Part shown: positions 9,799 through 23,598 of the stretch, one piece after another
How positions within the stretch are numbered: the first letter of the stretch is position 1
Layout of the letters: each line of letters opens with the position of its first letter
Source of the DNA: an uncultured Ignavibacteriales bacterium
GTDB taxonomy: Bacteria; Bacteroidota; Ignavibacteria; Ignavibacteriales; Ignavibacteriaceae
NCBI GenBank assembly: GCA_903843135.1
Contig: CAIMOS010000261.1
Location: 1 to 48,245 of the forward strand
DNA length: 48,245 nt
Direction: 5' to 3'
The notes under the pieces: model-generated
The model's database searches: none
What the model saw: the letters and a program-made list of their open reading frames with translations, nothing else
What the model was told of the DNA's origin: nothing
Made by a program: the position numbers and the translations under genes

Positions 9799-12587
9799 AA
9801 TCCTCTCGAGAAATCCATTTTAATTTTTGTGCCGGCATATATGCTTCTTGGCGGCGAGTAAAATGTGGGATAAGTAAACCATCCTTCATCATACTGGAAC
9901 ACTCGGTCCTGCTGTAATGTGTAATCGGGTTTTCCCGTATCGCCGAAAACCGTAAGCGGATTTTTTGAATCGAATAAATTAAACACCCTGAGATAAACCA
10001 TTATTTCATTCTGCGCCAGTTCAAACGAAGTAAACATTTCCATATCAACATTGAATATCACCGGTTTCCTCCGGCTGTTCTGCGTAAGACCGGAAATAAT
10101 ATTTCTTCCGGTGTATGATCCCGCAATTGCTTCAGGAGTATAGGGCTGTCCGGAATTTAATTTTGAGATAAGACTGACTCCCCAGTTATCGAATCCGGCA
10201 AAAAATGTTCCGTTAAGCGTATGCGTCTGGTCCCAGTTCAGCGGTGTCATCTGTTTAACAGGTTCCGCGCCGTTTAGCTGCGAGTAGAATTCCTGGTCGG
10301 GCGAGGAATTTGTTCCCTCCGCGATCTGATAGTTGTAATCAATATCGAAAGAGTAGTTTTCCGTAAACCGCTTGCTGATTGATAACGTAACGCCTTTAAC
10401 ATTCGCGAAATCTTTATTAACCATAACTGAATATGAAGTTCCCGCAAGAATTGTGGGGATGGGCTGGCTTGTTGAAACCCAGTTTCTGATGTCCCTGTAA
10501 AATCCCGTAACGTCGATCGCGATATTTTCGGTTACCATCTGCTTAAAACCAATTTCGTAAATTGTTGTTTTCTGCGGTTTGAGGTCGGGATTGCCGAACG
10601 GGCCCTGGTTTCCCTGTGTCGTTGTAATTTTAATCTGATCTCCCTGAAACAACTGGCTGTACTCAGGTATCTGCTGAAATATTCCGTACGAAAACCGGAT
10701 TGTTCCTTTGTCGGTTATCGGATACGCGAGCCCCACTCTCGGGCTTACACTTGTTTTGACTGTGGTTGCCTTCCACCAGAATGCTTCCCGCTCCTGCAGC
10801 GAATATTTATTCGATTCAGTTTGTTCATCAAGACCGATATCGCCGTCTCCGTTAAGGTCTTTGTATATGTGGTTTGGTTTCATCGGGTAATATATGTTCG
10901 GATCTTCCGCGTCCGCCGGCGTATGTCCCCGCGGATTAAAAAGATCAAACCTTACGCCGAGATTGATAATTAAATTCTCCAGTTCGATTTTGTCCTGAAT
11001 ATACGCGGCGAGTTTATACGGTTTCCTTTCAAACAAATCGTGCTGAGGGGTCTCTGTCCCCCTGATAAAAGGCCGGAACGGAACAATCTGCTGGCCCCTT
11101 GCATCCTCTTCGGGGACAAGATTGATATTCTCATAAAGCATCCGGTCAAGCTGTGTTTCAATTCCAGCTTTCAGCAGATTAACTTCATCGAACTGGTCCG
11201 TAATGTCCCATTTAAGAATCATACTCTCTGACTTGCGGCTGAACCTGTTAAGGTTTGTTCCGGCCCTTAAAAAAGTATAACCCGAAACAGACTGCGAATC
11301 AGGATGTGTATAGCGTGAATCATACGCATTATCATAGAGATTGGACTTCCCTTCCGAATTTCTGTATGACAACGCCAGTTCGTGAAACATTGTATTAAAA
11401 ATTGTGTGAGTGATTTTTGGGAAGATGCTGTATGACTTATAAATATAGTTTTTATCACCGTTCGGATTCAGCCGGTACATATGATTGTATGAGCGCGAAT
11501 CCGAAATACTGCCGAAGAAATCCGTTTTGAGCATTACGGATGAAAGAGGCCTGTACTCAACTGTTGCCTGTCCGCTCCAAACATCTTCATAACTCATTGA
11601 TACGAGTTTCCCGTCGCCGTAATTCGGAATTGTATCGGTCGAAGTTATAACAACTCTTCCCTGCGGCAAATAGCGGTTCCTTCCGTAGAGCCAGCCTTCG
11701 TTATTATAATTTCGCACCGAGGCGAAGAATGAAAGTTTATCCGCAATGACCGGGCCTTCAAGTGACGCAACGATATTGCGGTTCGCTACGGGATTGAGCC
11801 GTTCAAGGCCCCAGAATATATTTGTATTGTTCGTAACATAATCGCCAGCCCATATCTCAACATTTCCTTTGAGCCTGTCGCCGCCGGCCTTGGTAATGTA
11901 ATTTATAACGCCGCTTAGCGCATTGCCGTATTCAGCATTAAACGAACCGCTTATTACCTGAAGTTCCTGGATCGAATTCGTTTCAACACGCACGGACTGG
12001 TCGCGCGAGTAATCATCCGTTACGCTTACGCCGTTTATCAGGTATGATATTTCGGTTGAACGGCCGCCGCGTATATGCAGCCCGCCGCCGGCATCTCTCG
12101 TAACCCCCGCCTGAAGATCAATTATCTGCGATGCTTCCTGCGCGGGAAGTTTTTCTATGTCTTCCGCGGAGATGCGTGATTCTGTCGAGGTGATATCTTT
12201 GCGTACAAGGTCCCTTGCCGCGGTAATAACGACATCGCCGGAAACCCTGACCGAGACAGGTTCAAGTTTGAAGTCCAGTTTGGTTGTCAGTTCGCTCAGA
12301 ATTTCAACATTCGTTATAGTCAGTTTGTTGTATCCCAAAAACTGTATCGAAACAGAATATTTGCCTGACGGTACTTTCAAAATCAGGAATTTTCCGTCTT
12401 TATCCGTTGCGGCGCCGATCGTAGTTTTATCCACCAATACAGTTGCCATCGGCAAAGGTTCGGATGTTACGGCGTCAATCACTCTTCCCGTGATTTTTCC
12501 GTAGCGCTGAGGATAGAGATTCGCCGATAACATTACAACGAATACTAAGCACAGAATTCGAATCGCGGAATTTGTAAAGATTCTCAT
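9795..12587 (-). CDS. SusC-like TonB-dependent outer-membrane receptor (galactan copy)
   Basis: A 930 aa TonB-dependent receptor. Signal peptide 1-27; carboxypeptidase-regulatory-like domain about 30-105 (GKITGRVIDAVTSEPLPMAT); plug about 115-235 with LHIRGGRSTEISYLINGVSV and QELQVISGSFNAEYGNALSG; then a 22-strand-type barrel to the C-terminus. Such receptors import oligosaccharides too large for porins, driven by TonB-ExbBD. It starts directly after the PpiC stop with no gap and overlaps the next gene by 4 nt. There is no SusD gene next to it, unlike canonical Sus systems. Substrate is inferred as galacto-oligosaccharide from the GH53 and beta-galactosidase in the same operon. Paralogous to 45005-47692. 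Confidence 0.9.
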   Translation of the reverse strand: MRIFTNSAIRILCLVFVVMLSANLYPQRYGKITGRVIDAVTSEPLPMATVLVDKTTIGAATDKDGKFLILKVPSGKYSVSIQFLGYNKLTITNVEILSELTTKLDFKLEPVSVRVSGDVVITAARDLVRKDITSTESRISAEDIEKLPAQEASQIIDLQAGVTRDAGGGLHIRGGRSTEISYLINGVSVTDDYSRDQSVRVETNSIQELQVISGSFNAEYGNALSGVINYITKAGGDRLKGNVEIWAGDYVTNNTNIFWGLERLNPVANRNIVASLEGPVIADKLSFFASVRNYNNEGWLYGRNRYLPQGRVVITSTDTIPNYGDGKLVSMSYEDVWSGQATVEYRPLSSVMLKTDFFGSISDSRSYNHMYRLNPNGDKNYIYKSYSIFPKITHTIFNTMFHELALSYRNSEGKSNLYDNAYDSRYTHPDSQSVSGYTFLRAGTNLNRFSRKSESMILKWDITDQFDEVNLLKAGIETQLDRMLYENINLVPEEDARGQQIVPFRPFIRGTETPQHDLFERKPYKLAAYIQDKIELENLIINLGVRFDLFNPRGHTPADAEDPNIYYPMKPNHIYKDLNGDGDIGLDEQTESNKYSLQEREAFWWKATTVKTSVSPRVGLAYPITDKGTIRFSYGIFQQIPEYSQLFQGDQIKITTTQGNQGPFGNPDLKPQKTTIYEIGFKQMVTENIAIDVTGFYRDIRNWVSTSQPIPTILAGTSYSVMVNKDFANVKGVTLSISKRFTENYSFDIDYNYQIAEGTNSSPDQEFYSQLNGAEPVKQMTPLNWDQTHTLNGTFFAGFDNWGVSLISKLNSGQPYTPEAIAGSYTGRNIISGLTQNSRRKPVIFNVDMEMFTSFELAQNEIMVYLRVFNLFDSKNPLTVFGDTGKPDYTLQQDRVFQYDEGWFTYPTFYSPPRSIYAGTKIKMDFSRGL

Positions 12588-17896
<5,309 letters not shown>

Positions 17897-17942
17897 TCAT
17901 TTATCCTGAACAGAAAGACTTCTGATTTTTTCTTTAATAGAA

Positions 17943-17960
17943 CCTGCAAACGATTGCAGG
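17943..17960. promoter_or_regulatory. LacI-family operator upstream of the galactan operon
   Basis: CCTGCAAACGATTGCAGG is a perfect 7+7 bp inverted repeat around ACGA, with the AAACG(A)TT core and central CG expected for LacI/GalR-family repressors. It lies between lacI and the beta-galactosidase, 62 bp before the latter's start. The core TGCAAACGATTGCA recurs, with one base changed, before galT (22012-22033), which supports a true operator bound by the regulator encoded next door. Confidence 0.85.
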
Positions 17961-17976
17961 GAAGGGTAAATCAAAT

Positions 17977-18981
17977 TCACGCCGACTCCCGGATAAGTAA
18001 ACTTGTTTCCAGTTTTATATCCAGTTGATTGCCGTTCAGATTCTTCCCCTCTATTTCATCAATCAGAATTTCCGCTGCCTTCTGCCCCATCTCAAACGCG
18101 TGCTGATCAACTGTAGTAAGCCGCGGTGTGATCATTTCAGTAATGGGGTTGTTGGAAAATCCGACGATCCCCATTTGTCCGGGGATATCTATTTTAAGTT
18201 CTTTCATCCTCTTCACTGCGCCGACGGCAACAGGATCGTTCACGGCAAAAATCGCGCATGACTCAATGCCCATCTCAAGCAGTTTATTCATGCTGTTGTA
18301 TCCGTCATTCTCGTGCATTCCGGCTTCAATTACAACTGACTTTAAATTTGAACCCGGCTTCCCGAGCGCTTCTTCATAACCGAGTTTTCTTTTCCGGCAT
18401 ATATCAAGACTCTGCGGCCCGGCGAAATGCACAATCGTGGAATAATTCTTGCCGATAAGGTAATTTACAACCTTAGCGGCGCTTTCGAAATCATCAATGT
18501 GCACCTTGGGGACATTCAGTGTCTGGCATACGCGGTCAAAGAAAACCATTTTAACGCCGCGCTCGATCAGTTTTTGAAAATGAGATTCTGTATTCGTGCT
18601 TTGAGATATTGATACGATTATGCCGGACACGCGGTTGAGATACATCGAATTAAGATTTATTATTTCTCTTTCCTGCTCCTCGTTCGACTGCGCTATGATG
18701 ATAGTGTATCCTTTTTGGTACGCAACCTCTTCTATTCCGCTGATTGCATTTGCAAAGAAATCGTGCCGTATTTCCGGCACGATAACTCCTATCTGATTCG
18801 ATGTGCGGGACTTTAAATTTCTCGCCATGATATTCGGGCGATAGCCAAGTTCTCCCGCCAGTTTATTAACCAGGCGCTTCGTGTCATCGTGGATATCAGG
18901 ATGATCATTCAGCGCGCGGGACACGGTTGAAGCTGAAAGTTTCAGTTCGTCCGCAATCGTTTTGATTGTTACCTGACGCAT
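17977..18981 (-). CDS. LacI/GalR-family transcriptional regulator of galactan/galactose genes
   Basis: A 334 aa regulator of usual LacI length. The N-terminal helix-turn-helix (about 3-50) reads TIKTIADELKLSASTVSRAL, followed by the hinge helix NIMARNLKSR, whose leucine typically inserts at the central CG of the operator. A periplasmic-binding-protein-like effector domain starts at QIGVIVPEIRHDFFA near 63 and extends to the end, with AIFAVNDPVAVGA and GIVGFSNNPI segments typical of the family. It sits between the galT-symporter genes and the beta-galactosidase operon, and matching operators precede both, so it most likely represses both and is released by galactose or a galacto-oligosaccharide. 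The effector is inferred. Possibly co-transcribed with the upstream symporter genes, 70 bp away. Confidence 0.92.
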   Translation of the reverse strand: MRQVTIKTIADELKLSASTVSRALNDHPDIHDDTKRLVNKLAGELGYRPNIMARNLKSRTSNQIGVIVPEIRHDFFANAISGIEEVAYQKGYTIIIAQSNEEQEREIINLNSMYLNRVSGIIVSISQSTNTESHFQKLIERGVKMVFFDRVCQTLNVPKVHIDDFESAAKVVNYLIGKNYSTIVHFAGPQSLDICRKRKLGYEEALGKPGSNLKSVVIEAGMHENDGYNSMNKLLEMGIESCAIFAVNDPVAVGAVKRMKELKIDIPGQMGIVGFSNNPITEMITPRLTTVDQHAFEMGQKAAEILIDEIEGKNLNGNQLDIKLETSLLIRESA

Positions 18982-19051
18982 TACCCGATTGCTATAGTTA
19001 TTAATTGCATTACAATATATATGCTTTGTAAGTCATTGCGTTCTAAGCTGC

Positions 19052-19255
19052 CTACTCGACAACTTTATTTCTGTTTTTAAGATAATATGCGCCGCCGCAG
19101 ATAATCATAATCACTCCCCACCAAATGTTCGGATGGAGATTACTCAGCACCGTGGTTTTTTCGGGTGTTTCATACAATAAATAAATTCCGGCCGCTTCAA
19201 CAATCACGCCCATTATCAGCAGCATCAATCCGACAAAATACCAGATAGGTTTCAT
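19052..19255 (-). CDS. Small two-helix membrane protein linked to the sugar symporter
   Basis: A 67 aa protein with two hydrophobic helices, about residues 5-28 (WYFVGLMLLIMGVIVEAAGI) and 44-60 (IWWGVIMIICGGAYYL), separated by a short polar loop, and a basic C-terminus. It begins 10 bp after the symporter stop with a GAGG ribosome site (GAGGCGTAAA before the ATG). The size, topology and position suggest an accessory subunit or stabiliser of the symporter, but I recognise no named family and the function is unknown. Confidence 0.7.
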   Translation of the reverse strand: MKPIWYFVGLMLLIMGVIVEAAGIYLLYETPEKTTVLSNLHPNIWWGVIMIICGGAYYLKNRNKVVE

Positions 19256-19265
19256 TTTACGCCTC

Positions 19266-20933
19266 TCACCAGAAATAAATATTTAATAAAATAAAAACAA
19301 TTAATGACAGCACGGCCCAGAAACCGACCTTTTCGGTTAGCTTAACGGTTTCTCCTTCATCTTGCTTTTCCTGTGTCAGTCCTTTAACCAATCCAACTAA
19401 TTCTTCTTTTGGTTTTCTCTTCGTAACAAGGCTGATTCCGATTGTAAATACAACACAAATCACCCAAGCCCACCAGGCGCGCCAGAAATTTATAGCCATC
19501 TCGCTCGCGGTGTCGGAAAGAGTGATAACCGTGGAATTAAACCAGTGGAACTTATCTCCAAGGTACATCAGAAATGAAGAAACCATTCCGATGACAAGCC
19601 CCCAGAACGCGCCGTTAGGGGTAATCCACCAGATAAACATACCAAGAAGCATCGTTCCGAAAAGTGGGGCGTTTACCCAGGAAAAGATCGCTTGCATATA
19701 ATCCATTATACTCGGAAAACTTTTTGCCCAATAGGCGGTGACAAGGCTCAACAGAACGCCGATTATCGTAGTGATCCTTCCCATCCAGAGCAGATGCTGG
19801 TCTGATGCATCTCTCTTAATAATTGATTTATATATATCATAAGTCCATACGGTGTTAAACGCGCTTACGTTCCCCGCCTGTCCGGCCATAAACCCCGCCA
19901 GCAATGCGGTAATGCCCAACCCAATCAGTCCGGGCGGGTAGTATCTTGCTATCAGAAGAGGTAGCGTTGAATCATAGTTTATCTGCCCGTTATCCTGCAT
20001 CAGCGCAAAACCCGATTTCGGGTCACCGGCAAGAATCAGCGCGATAAGTCCCGATAAAATTACGAGGAACGGCAGCGCCATTTTAAAGAATGAAGCGAGT
20101 ATAGGCGTCATTCTTGCCGTACGGAGGTTCTTCGCGCTGAAAGCCCTCTGCACGACGAGAAAGTCTGTGGTCCAGTAACCGAAGGAAAGAACAAATCCAA
20201 GTCCGAGTACAATGCCCGCCCACGAGATAACCATTCCGTTATCTGCGGGATTGAGGCTGTTCGACCATAATTTGGAATACGATTCCGGTATGCGCGCGAA
20301 AATTTCGCCGACACTTCCGATTTCAAGTATTCCCATAAACGAAACAAGGAAGAGTCCGAACCAGATCAGGAAGAACTGCAGTATCTCGGTGAATATCGCC
20401 GAAAGTAACCCGCTGAATGTAATATAAGCGGCAACCGTCGCTGCGGAGATCCACATACTTACATCCCAGTTCCATCCAAGAAATGTATGAAGCACAAGCG
20501 CCATCGCGTAGAGATTAATTCCCGATACAAGTAATGTCATTATCGCGAATGCAATGGCATTCAGCACTCTCGTTTTTTCATCAAAGCGCAGCTTTAAGTA
20601 ACCCGGGATCGATTTAATTTTAGAGCTGTAATAAAACGGCATCATATATAAACCGAGGAACAGCATCGCGGGAATTGCGCCGATCCAGTAGAAGTGCGCC
20701 ACATACATTCCGTATTTATAGGTGTTCCCCGCCATACCCATCAGCTCGAGAGCGCCGAGGTTTGCGGACAGAAAAGCTATCCCCGCTACCCACGCGGAAT
20801 TTTTTCTTCCCGCAAGGAAAAAATCTTCTTCATTCTTCGTAAACTTTTTCAGATAATAGCCGATACCAAGAACAAATATAAAATAGACCGCTATTACAAG
20901 CCAGTCAACGAAGGTCAGTCCAATGGTCATCAT
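19266..20933 (-). CDS. SSS-family sodium/sugar symporter
   Basis: A 555 aa integral membrane protein with about 14 hydrophobic helices. It has the sodium:solute symporter signatures: the N-terminal DWLVIAVYFIFVLGIGYYLK helix, FFLAGRK near 38-44, FGYWTTDFLVVQRAFSAKN, and GLGITALLAGFMAGQAGNVSAFNTVWTYDIYK. This is the SGLT-like branch. Placement after galT and before lacI suggests uptake of galactose or a related sugar across the inner membrane with sodium. The segment equivalent to the sugar-contacting YEW motif of vSGLT, as I remember it, reads FYW at 81-83, so substrate is less certain than the family. ATG at 20933 follows AAGGAAG at suitable distance. Confidence 0.88.
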   Translation of the reverse strand: MMTIGLTFVDWLVIAVYFIFVLGIGYYLKKFTKNEEDFFLAGRKNSAWVAGIAFLSANLGALELMGMAGNTYKYGMYVAHFYWIGAIPAMLFLGLYMMPFYYSSKIKSIPGYLKLRFDEKTRVLNAIAFAIMTLLVSGINLYAMALVLHTFLGWNWDVSMWISAATVAAYITFSGLLSAIFTEILQFFLIWFGLFLVSFMGILEIGSVGEIFARIPESYSKLWSNSLNPADNGMVISWAGIVLGLGFVLSFGYWTTDFLVVQRAFSAKNLRTARMTPILASFFKMALPFLVILSGLIALILAGDPKSGFALMQDNGQINYDSTLPLLIARYYPPGLIGLGITALLAGFMAGQAGNVSAFNTVWTYDIYKSIIKRDASDQHLLWMGRITTIIGVLLSLVTAYWAKSFPSIMDYMQAIFSWVNAPLFGTMLLGMFIWWITPNGAFWGLVIGMVSSFLMYLGDKFHWFNSTVITLSDTASEMAINFWRAWWAWVICVVFTIGISLVTKRKPKEELVGLVKGLTQEKQDEGETVKLTEKVGFWAVLSLIVFILLNIYFW

Positions 20934-20960
20934 TACGATAGTTTCTTCCTTATTGTTTAA

Positions 20961-21974
20961 TTATAATAATTGTCTCAGAATGTCTGCGCTCGTTTCGGGG
21001 GTAATGTCCCGCTGCGGTTCGCCAAGCATTTCATATCCGACCATAAATTTTTTTATTGTTGCGGAACGGAGAAGCGGCGGATAAAAGTGCATATGAAAAT
21101 GCCAGTGATCGTTATTCCCGCCCGTTGTGGGCGCCTGGTGTATTCCCGATGAATATGGGAAATTTATATTGAAAACTTTATCGTACAGATTAGTTACTCT
21201 GCGAAGTATATCGGCAAAGGTACTGTCTGCTGTACCGGGCATTCCGGAAAAACCCGGATATGGCTCTTTTGATACTATCATTGTTTCATACGGCCATACC
21301 GCCCAGAAAGGAACAAGCAGAACAAAATCATCGTTCTCATATAGGGTTCTTGCTTCACTGCTCAGTTCTGTCCGGAGATATGCGCTCAAAAGAGTTTCGC
21401 CGTGCTTATTAAAAAATTCTTTTTGCTTTATATCTTCTTTCGCGGGTATCTCCGGAATACTCTCCTGCGCCCAGATCTGACCGTGAGGATGAGGATTGCT
21501 GCATCCCATCATCTCCCCCTTGTTCTCGAATATCTGAACATAATTAATCGGTTCCATTCCGCCGAGTGCCCGGTATTCATCGCGCCAGGTTTTAATAACC
21601 GCAATTATTTCTTCGACGGATAAATCAGCGAGCGTCAGATCGTGCCTAGGAGAAAAACAAACCACTCTTGAAATTCCGTATTCCGGTTTAGCGATCAATA
21701 AGTTATCTGTGATTATTTCTTTCTGCGCAGCGGCGGCGTTGAATGCCGGAAAGTCATTTGAAAAAACAAAAGTGGATTTGTATTGGGGGTTAAGTTCGCC
21801 GTTTGCCCGTTTGTTTCCGGGACATAAATAACAATCCCCGGCGTATTCCTTCTTTGGTGTAGAAGGAACGCCCTCGTGCTTACCAAGCCATGGCCTTTGA
21901 GTCCTGTGGGGTGAAACCAGATTCCACTCGCCAGTCAGTTGGTTTAAGCGCCTGTGACTGTTACTTTGAAACAT
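20961..21974 (-). CDS. galT: Galactose-1-phosphate uridylyltransferase
   Basis: A 337 aa enzyme of normal GalT length. It transfers UMP between UDP-glucose and galactose-1-phosphate in the Leloir pathway. Seen: metal-binding Cys48-x2-Cys51 (GDCYLC), NDFPAFN near 73-79, the catalytic HPHGQIW motif with nucleophile His164, and the C-terminal DHWHFHMHFYPPLLR metal/substrate segment. It is first in a galT-symporter-small protein-lacI run, 38 bp downstream of a LacI-type operator. No galactokinase or UDP-glucose 4-epimerase gene lies in the window, so the rest of the pathway must be elsewhere. Confidence 0.96.
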   Translation of the reverse strand: MFQSNSHRRLNQLTGEWNLVSPHRTQRPWLGKHEGVPSTPKKEYAGDCYLCPGNKRANGELNPQYKSTFVFSNDFPAFNAAAAQKEIITDNLLIAKPEYGISRVVCFSPRHDLTLADLSVEEIIAVIKTWRDEYRALGGMEPINYVQIFENKGEMMGCSNPHPHGQIWAQESIPEIPAKEDIKQKEFFNKHGETLLSAYLRTELSSEARTLYENDDFVLLVPFWAVWPYETMIVSKEPYPGFSGMPGTADSTFADILRRVTNLYDKVFNINFPYSSGIHQAPTTGGNNDHWHFHMHFYPPLLRSATIKKFMVGYEMLGEPQRDITPETSADILRQLL

Positions 21975-22011
21975 TTAATTCCATATTGCTGGATTATAAA
22001 CAGAACAATCG

Positions 22012-22033
22012 TAACCGCAATCGTTTGCAGTTA
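22012..22033. promoter_or_regulatory. LacI-family operator upstream of galT
   Basis: A 22 bp near-perfect palindrome of form TAAC-n-GCAA-TCGT-TTGC-n-GTTA, with one mismatched pair. Its core CGCAATCGTTTGCA is the reverse complement of the operator core at 17943-17960 apart from one base. It starts 6 bp downstream of the proposed -7 box and ends 38 bp before the galT ATG, so a bound repressor would block transcription start. It lies within the galM-galT divergent region and could affect galM too. Confidence 0.88.
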
Positions 22034-22038
22034 TGTCA

Positions 22039-22070
22039 GAAATATAGTACATTGTCCCAATATTTGCAAA
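22039..22070 (-). promoter_or_regulatory. Bacteroidota-type promoter for galT
   Basis: On the minus strand TTTG (22067-22070) is followed after 20 nt by TATATTTC (22039-22046). The Bacteroidota primary promoter consensus is a -33 TTTG/TTG and a -7 TAnnTTTG separated by about 19-21 nt, so this matches all but the last base. Transcription would begin at the edge of the LacI operator. Confidence 0.6.
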
Positions 22071-22103
22071 TTTAAAATGATTTTTAATCTTTTTCCCGAA
22101 ATA

Positions 22104-22155
22104 TGTCCTGATCAGTGAAAATCCATATAAATCTGTGTCATCAGTGTCCTATTTC
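22104..22155. repeat. Short phased repeat element in the galM-galT intergenic region
   Basis: The stretch holds two copies of ATCAGTG (22111-22117 and 22140-22146), two copies of GTCCT (22105-22109 and 22146-22150), and ATCTGTGTCATCAGTGTCC. It resembles short intergenic repeats with recurring CTGTGT/CAGTG units spaced by about 10-14 nt that I recall from several environmental Bacteroidota-like genomes. It lies upstream of galM and may influence its expression. The family link is from memory only. Confidence 0.35.
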
Positions 22156-22233
22156 AACTTATTTCTTCCCTGATGACCCGTATATTTAATAATCTGTTTG
22201 GCAATTTTTATCGGTTTATAATATATATAAGAT

Positions 22234-23289
22234 ATGATCTCGAAAACTTTCTACGGCACACTCCCGGACGGACGCGACGTTCACACACTATCGCTCCGGA
22301 ACAGCAACGGTATGCAGGTTGACATTATTACATACGGCGCAACCGTTACCCGCATACTGGTGCCGGACAGAAACAACAATTTCGGCGATGTGGTTCTGGG
22401 ATATGATACTTTAGATAAATATATCGATGATGAATTTTATCTCGGGGCAGCGATTGGAAGATTTGCCAACCGCATTGCCCGCGGCAGATTTGTCCTTAAC
22501 GGGAAAGAATATAATTTACCGCTGAACAACAACGGCAACCATCTCCACGGAGGTCCCGGGGGATTACATAAAGTACTGTGGAATATTCTGCCCGCCAATG
22601 ATTACCAGGCCGACAGCGTTAAACTAAACTATATCAGCAAAGACGGCGAAGGAGGTTACCCGGGAGAACTGAACGTATCCGCTGTTTTTTCGCTGAATGA
22701 ATCAAATGAACTCGCAATTCACTTCGAAGCTTCTTCCGATAAACCGACAATCCTGAACCTGGCGCATCATTCCTATTTTAATTTATCGGGCAATCCGTCA
22801 TCTTCCATTGATGATCACCAACTTGAAATAAACGCGGATGCCTATACCCCCATCATGCCCAATGGAATACCGGCAGGCAGTATCGATAAAACAGAGAATA
22901 CGCCAATGGATTTCAGGTCGGCAAAGAAAGTCGGCGAAAGGATCGGGGATAATTTCGATCAGTTAACCGCTGCCGGCGGTTATGACCATAATTATGTATT
23001 GAATGGCGACGCTGACAAAATAACAAAGTCTGCTTCGCTGTATGAGCCTTTTTCGGGAAGATATATGGAACTCTTTACAGATCAGCCGGGCATACAACTT
23101 TATACAGGAAATTTTCTGAAAGATACTGCAGGAAAAGACGGCATTGTCTTCCGCCGGAGAAGCGGACTATGTCTTGAAACCCAGAATTTTCCCGATGCAC
23201 CCAATCACAGTAATTTTCCTTCAGCTGTTCTTAATGAAGGCGAGTTATACTCTAAAACTACAGTATATAAGTTTTCAGTAAAGCAGTAA
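22234..23289 (+). CDS. galM: Aldose 1-epimerase (mutarotase)
   Basis: A 351 aa enzyme that interconverts alpha and beta anomers of galactose and other aldoses, feeding the Leloir pathway with alpha-galactose. It has the GalM motifs: ITYGATVTRILVPDR near 32-46, GRFANRIARGRF near 75-86, NHLHGG near 102-107, catalytic acid region LAHHSYFNL (His178/His179), GYDHNYVL near 249-256 and catalytic base Glu315 in LCLETQNFPDAPN. No signal peptide, so cytoplasmic. It is the only plus-strand gene in the window, divergent from galT with 259 bp between starts, and shares the region with the galT operator. Confidence 0.95.
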   Translation: MISKTFYGTLPDGRDVHTLSLRNSNGMQVDIITYGATVTRILVPDRNNNFGDVVLGYDTLDKYIDDEFYLGAAIGRFANRIARGRFVLNGKEYNLPLNNNGNHLHGGPGGLHKVLWNILPANDYQADSVKLNYISKDGEGGYPGELNVSAVFSLNESNELAIHFEASSDKPTILNLAHHSYFNLSGNPSSSIDDHQLEINADAYTPIMPNGIPAGSIDKTENTPMDFRSAKKVGERIGDNFDQLTAAGGYDHNYVLNGDADKITKSASLYEPFSGRYMELFTDQPGIQLYTGNFLKDTAGKDGIVFRRRSGLCLETQNFPDAPNHSNFPSAVLNEGELYSKTTVYKFSVKQ

Positions 23290-23334
23290 CCGGATTTTTC
23301 TATGATTTAATCCGGCTAATTGAGTTGTTTTTTT
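23290..23334 (+). terminator. Possible terminator after galM
   Basis: Directly after the galM stop, CCGGATT (23290-23296) pairs with AATCCGG (23309-23315) across a 12 nt loop, followed 11 nt later by a run of eight T. The stem is short and the T run is set back, so this is a modest candidate for a factor-independent terminator. Confidence 0.45.
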
Positions 23335-23598
23335 TAACATAGATTAGTAATTTTACCTTTTCTACAAACTGAAAACCAATCCACTTTTCCCGCTGAAATT
23401 TGACGCGCCCCAAAATGGGAAATTTAATTAATAAACCCGTCCTTTGTAGGTTTGAATGATATACGAGAACCTGTTGAAAGGACAAAGAACGAATTGATAA
23501 CTATGGAAGACCGGGCTCCATATATACGGTCCCATCAAGTACCTGGTTTGGCGTCCTCAACGATATATCGCTATACATTTTATAAATATCGACTACCC
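23321..23598. other. Gene-free convergent region, possible relic between 11 bp direct repeats
   Basis: From 23290 to 23628 (339 bp) galM and the 841 aa gene converge and no credible gene is present. The only ORF is a 61-codon minus-strand frame with no motif and no ribosome site. The region is bounded by two exact copies of ATCCGGCTAAT (23310-23320 and 23599-23609), which could be target duplications or recombination scars around a lost insertion. It also holds a 10 bp palindrome CGATATATCG (23561-23570). Nothing further is recognisable. Confidence 0.3.

Noticed and set aside
23300-23485. 61-codon minus-strand ORF in the galM/841 aa convergent region
   Set aside because: No motif, signal peptide or ribosome site; overlaps the terminator-like hairpin and is probably chance or a decayed remnant.
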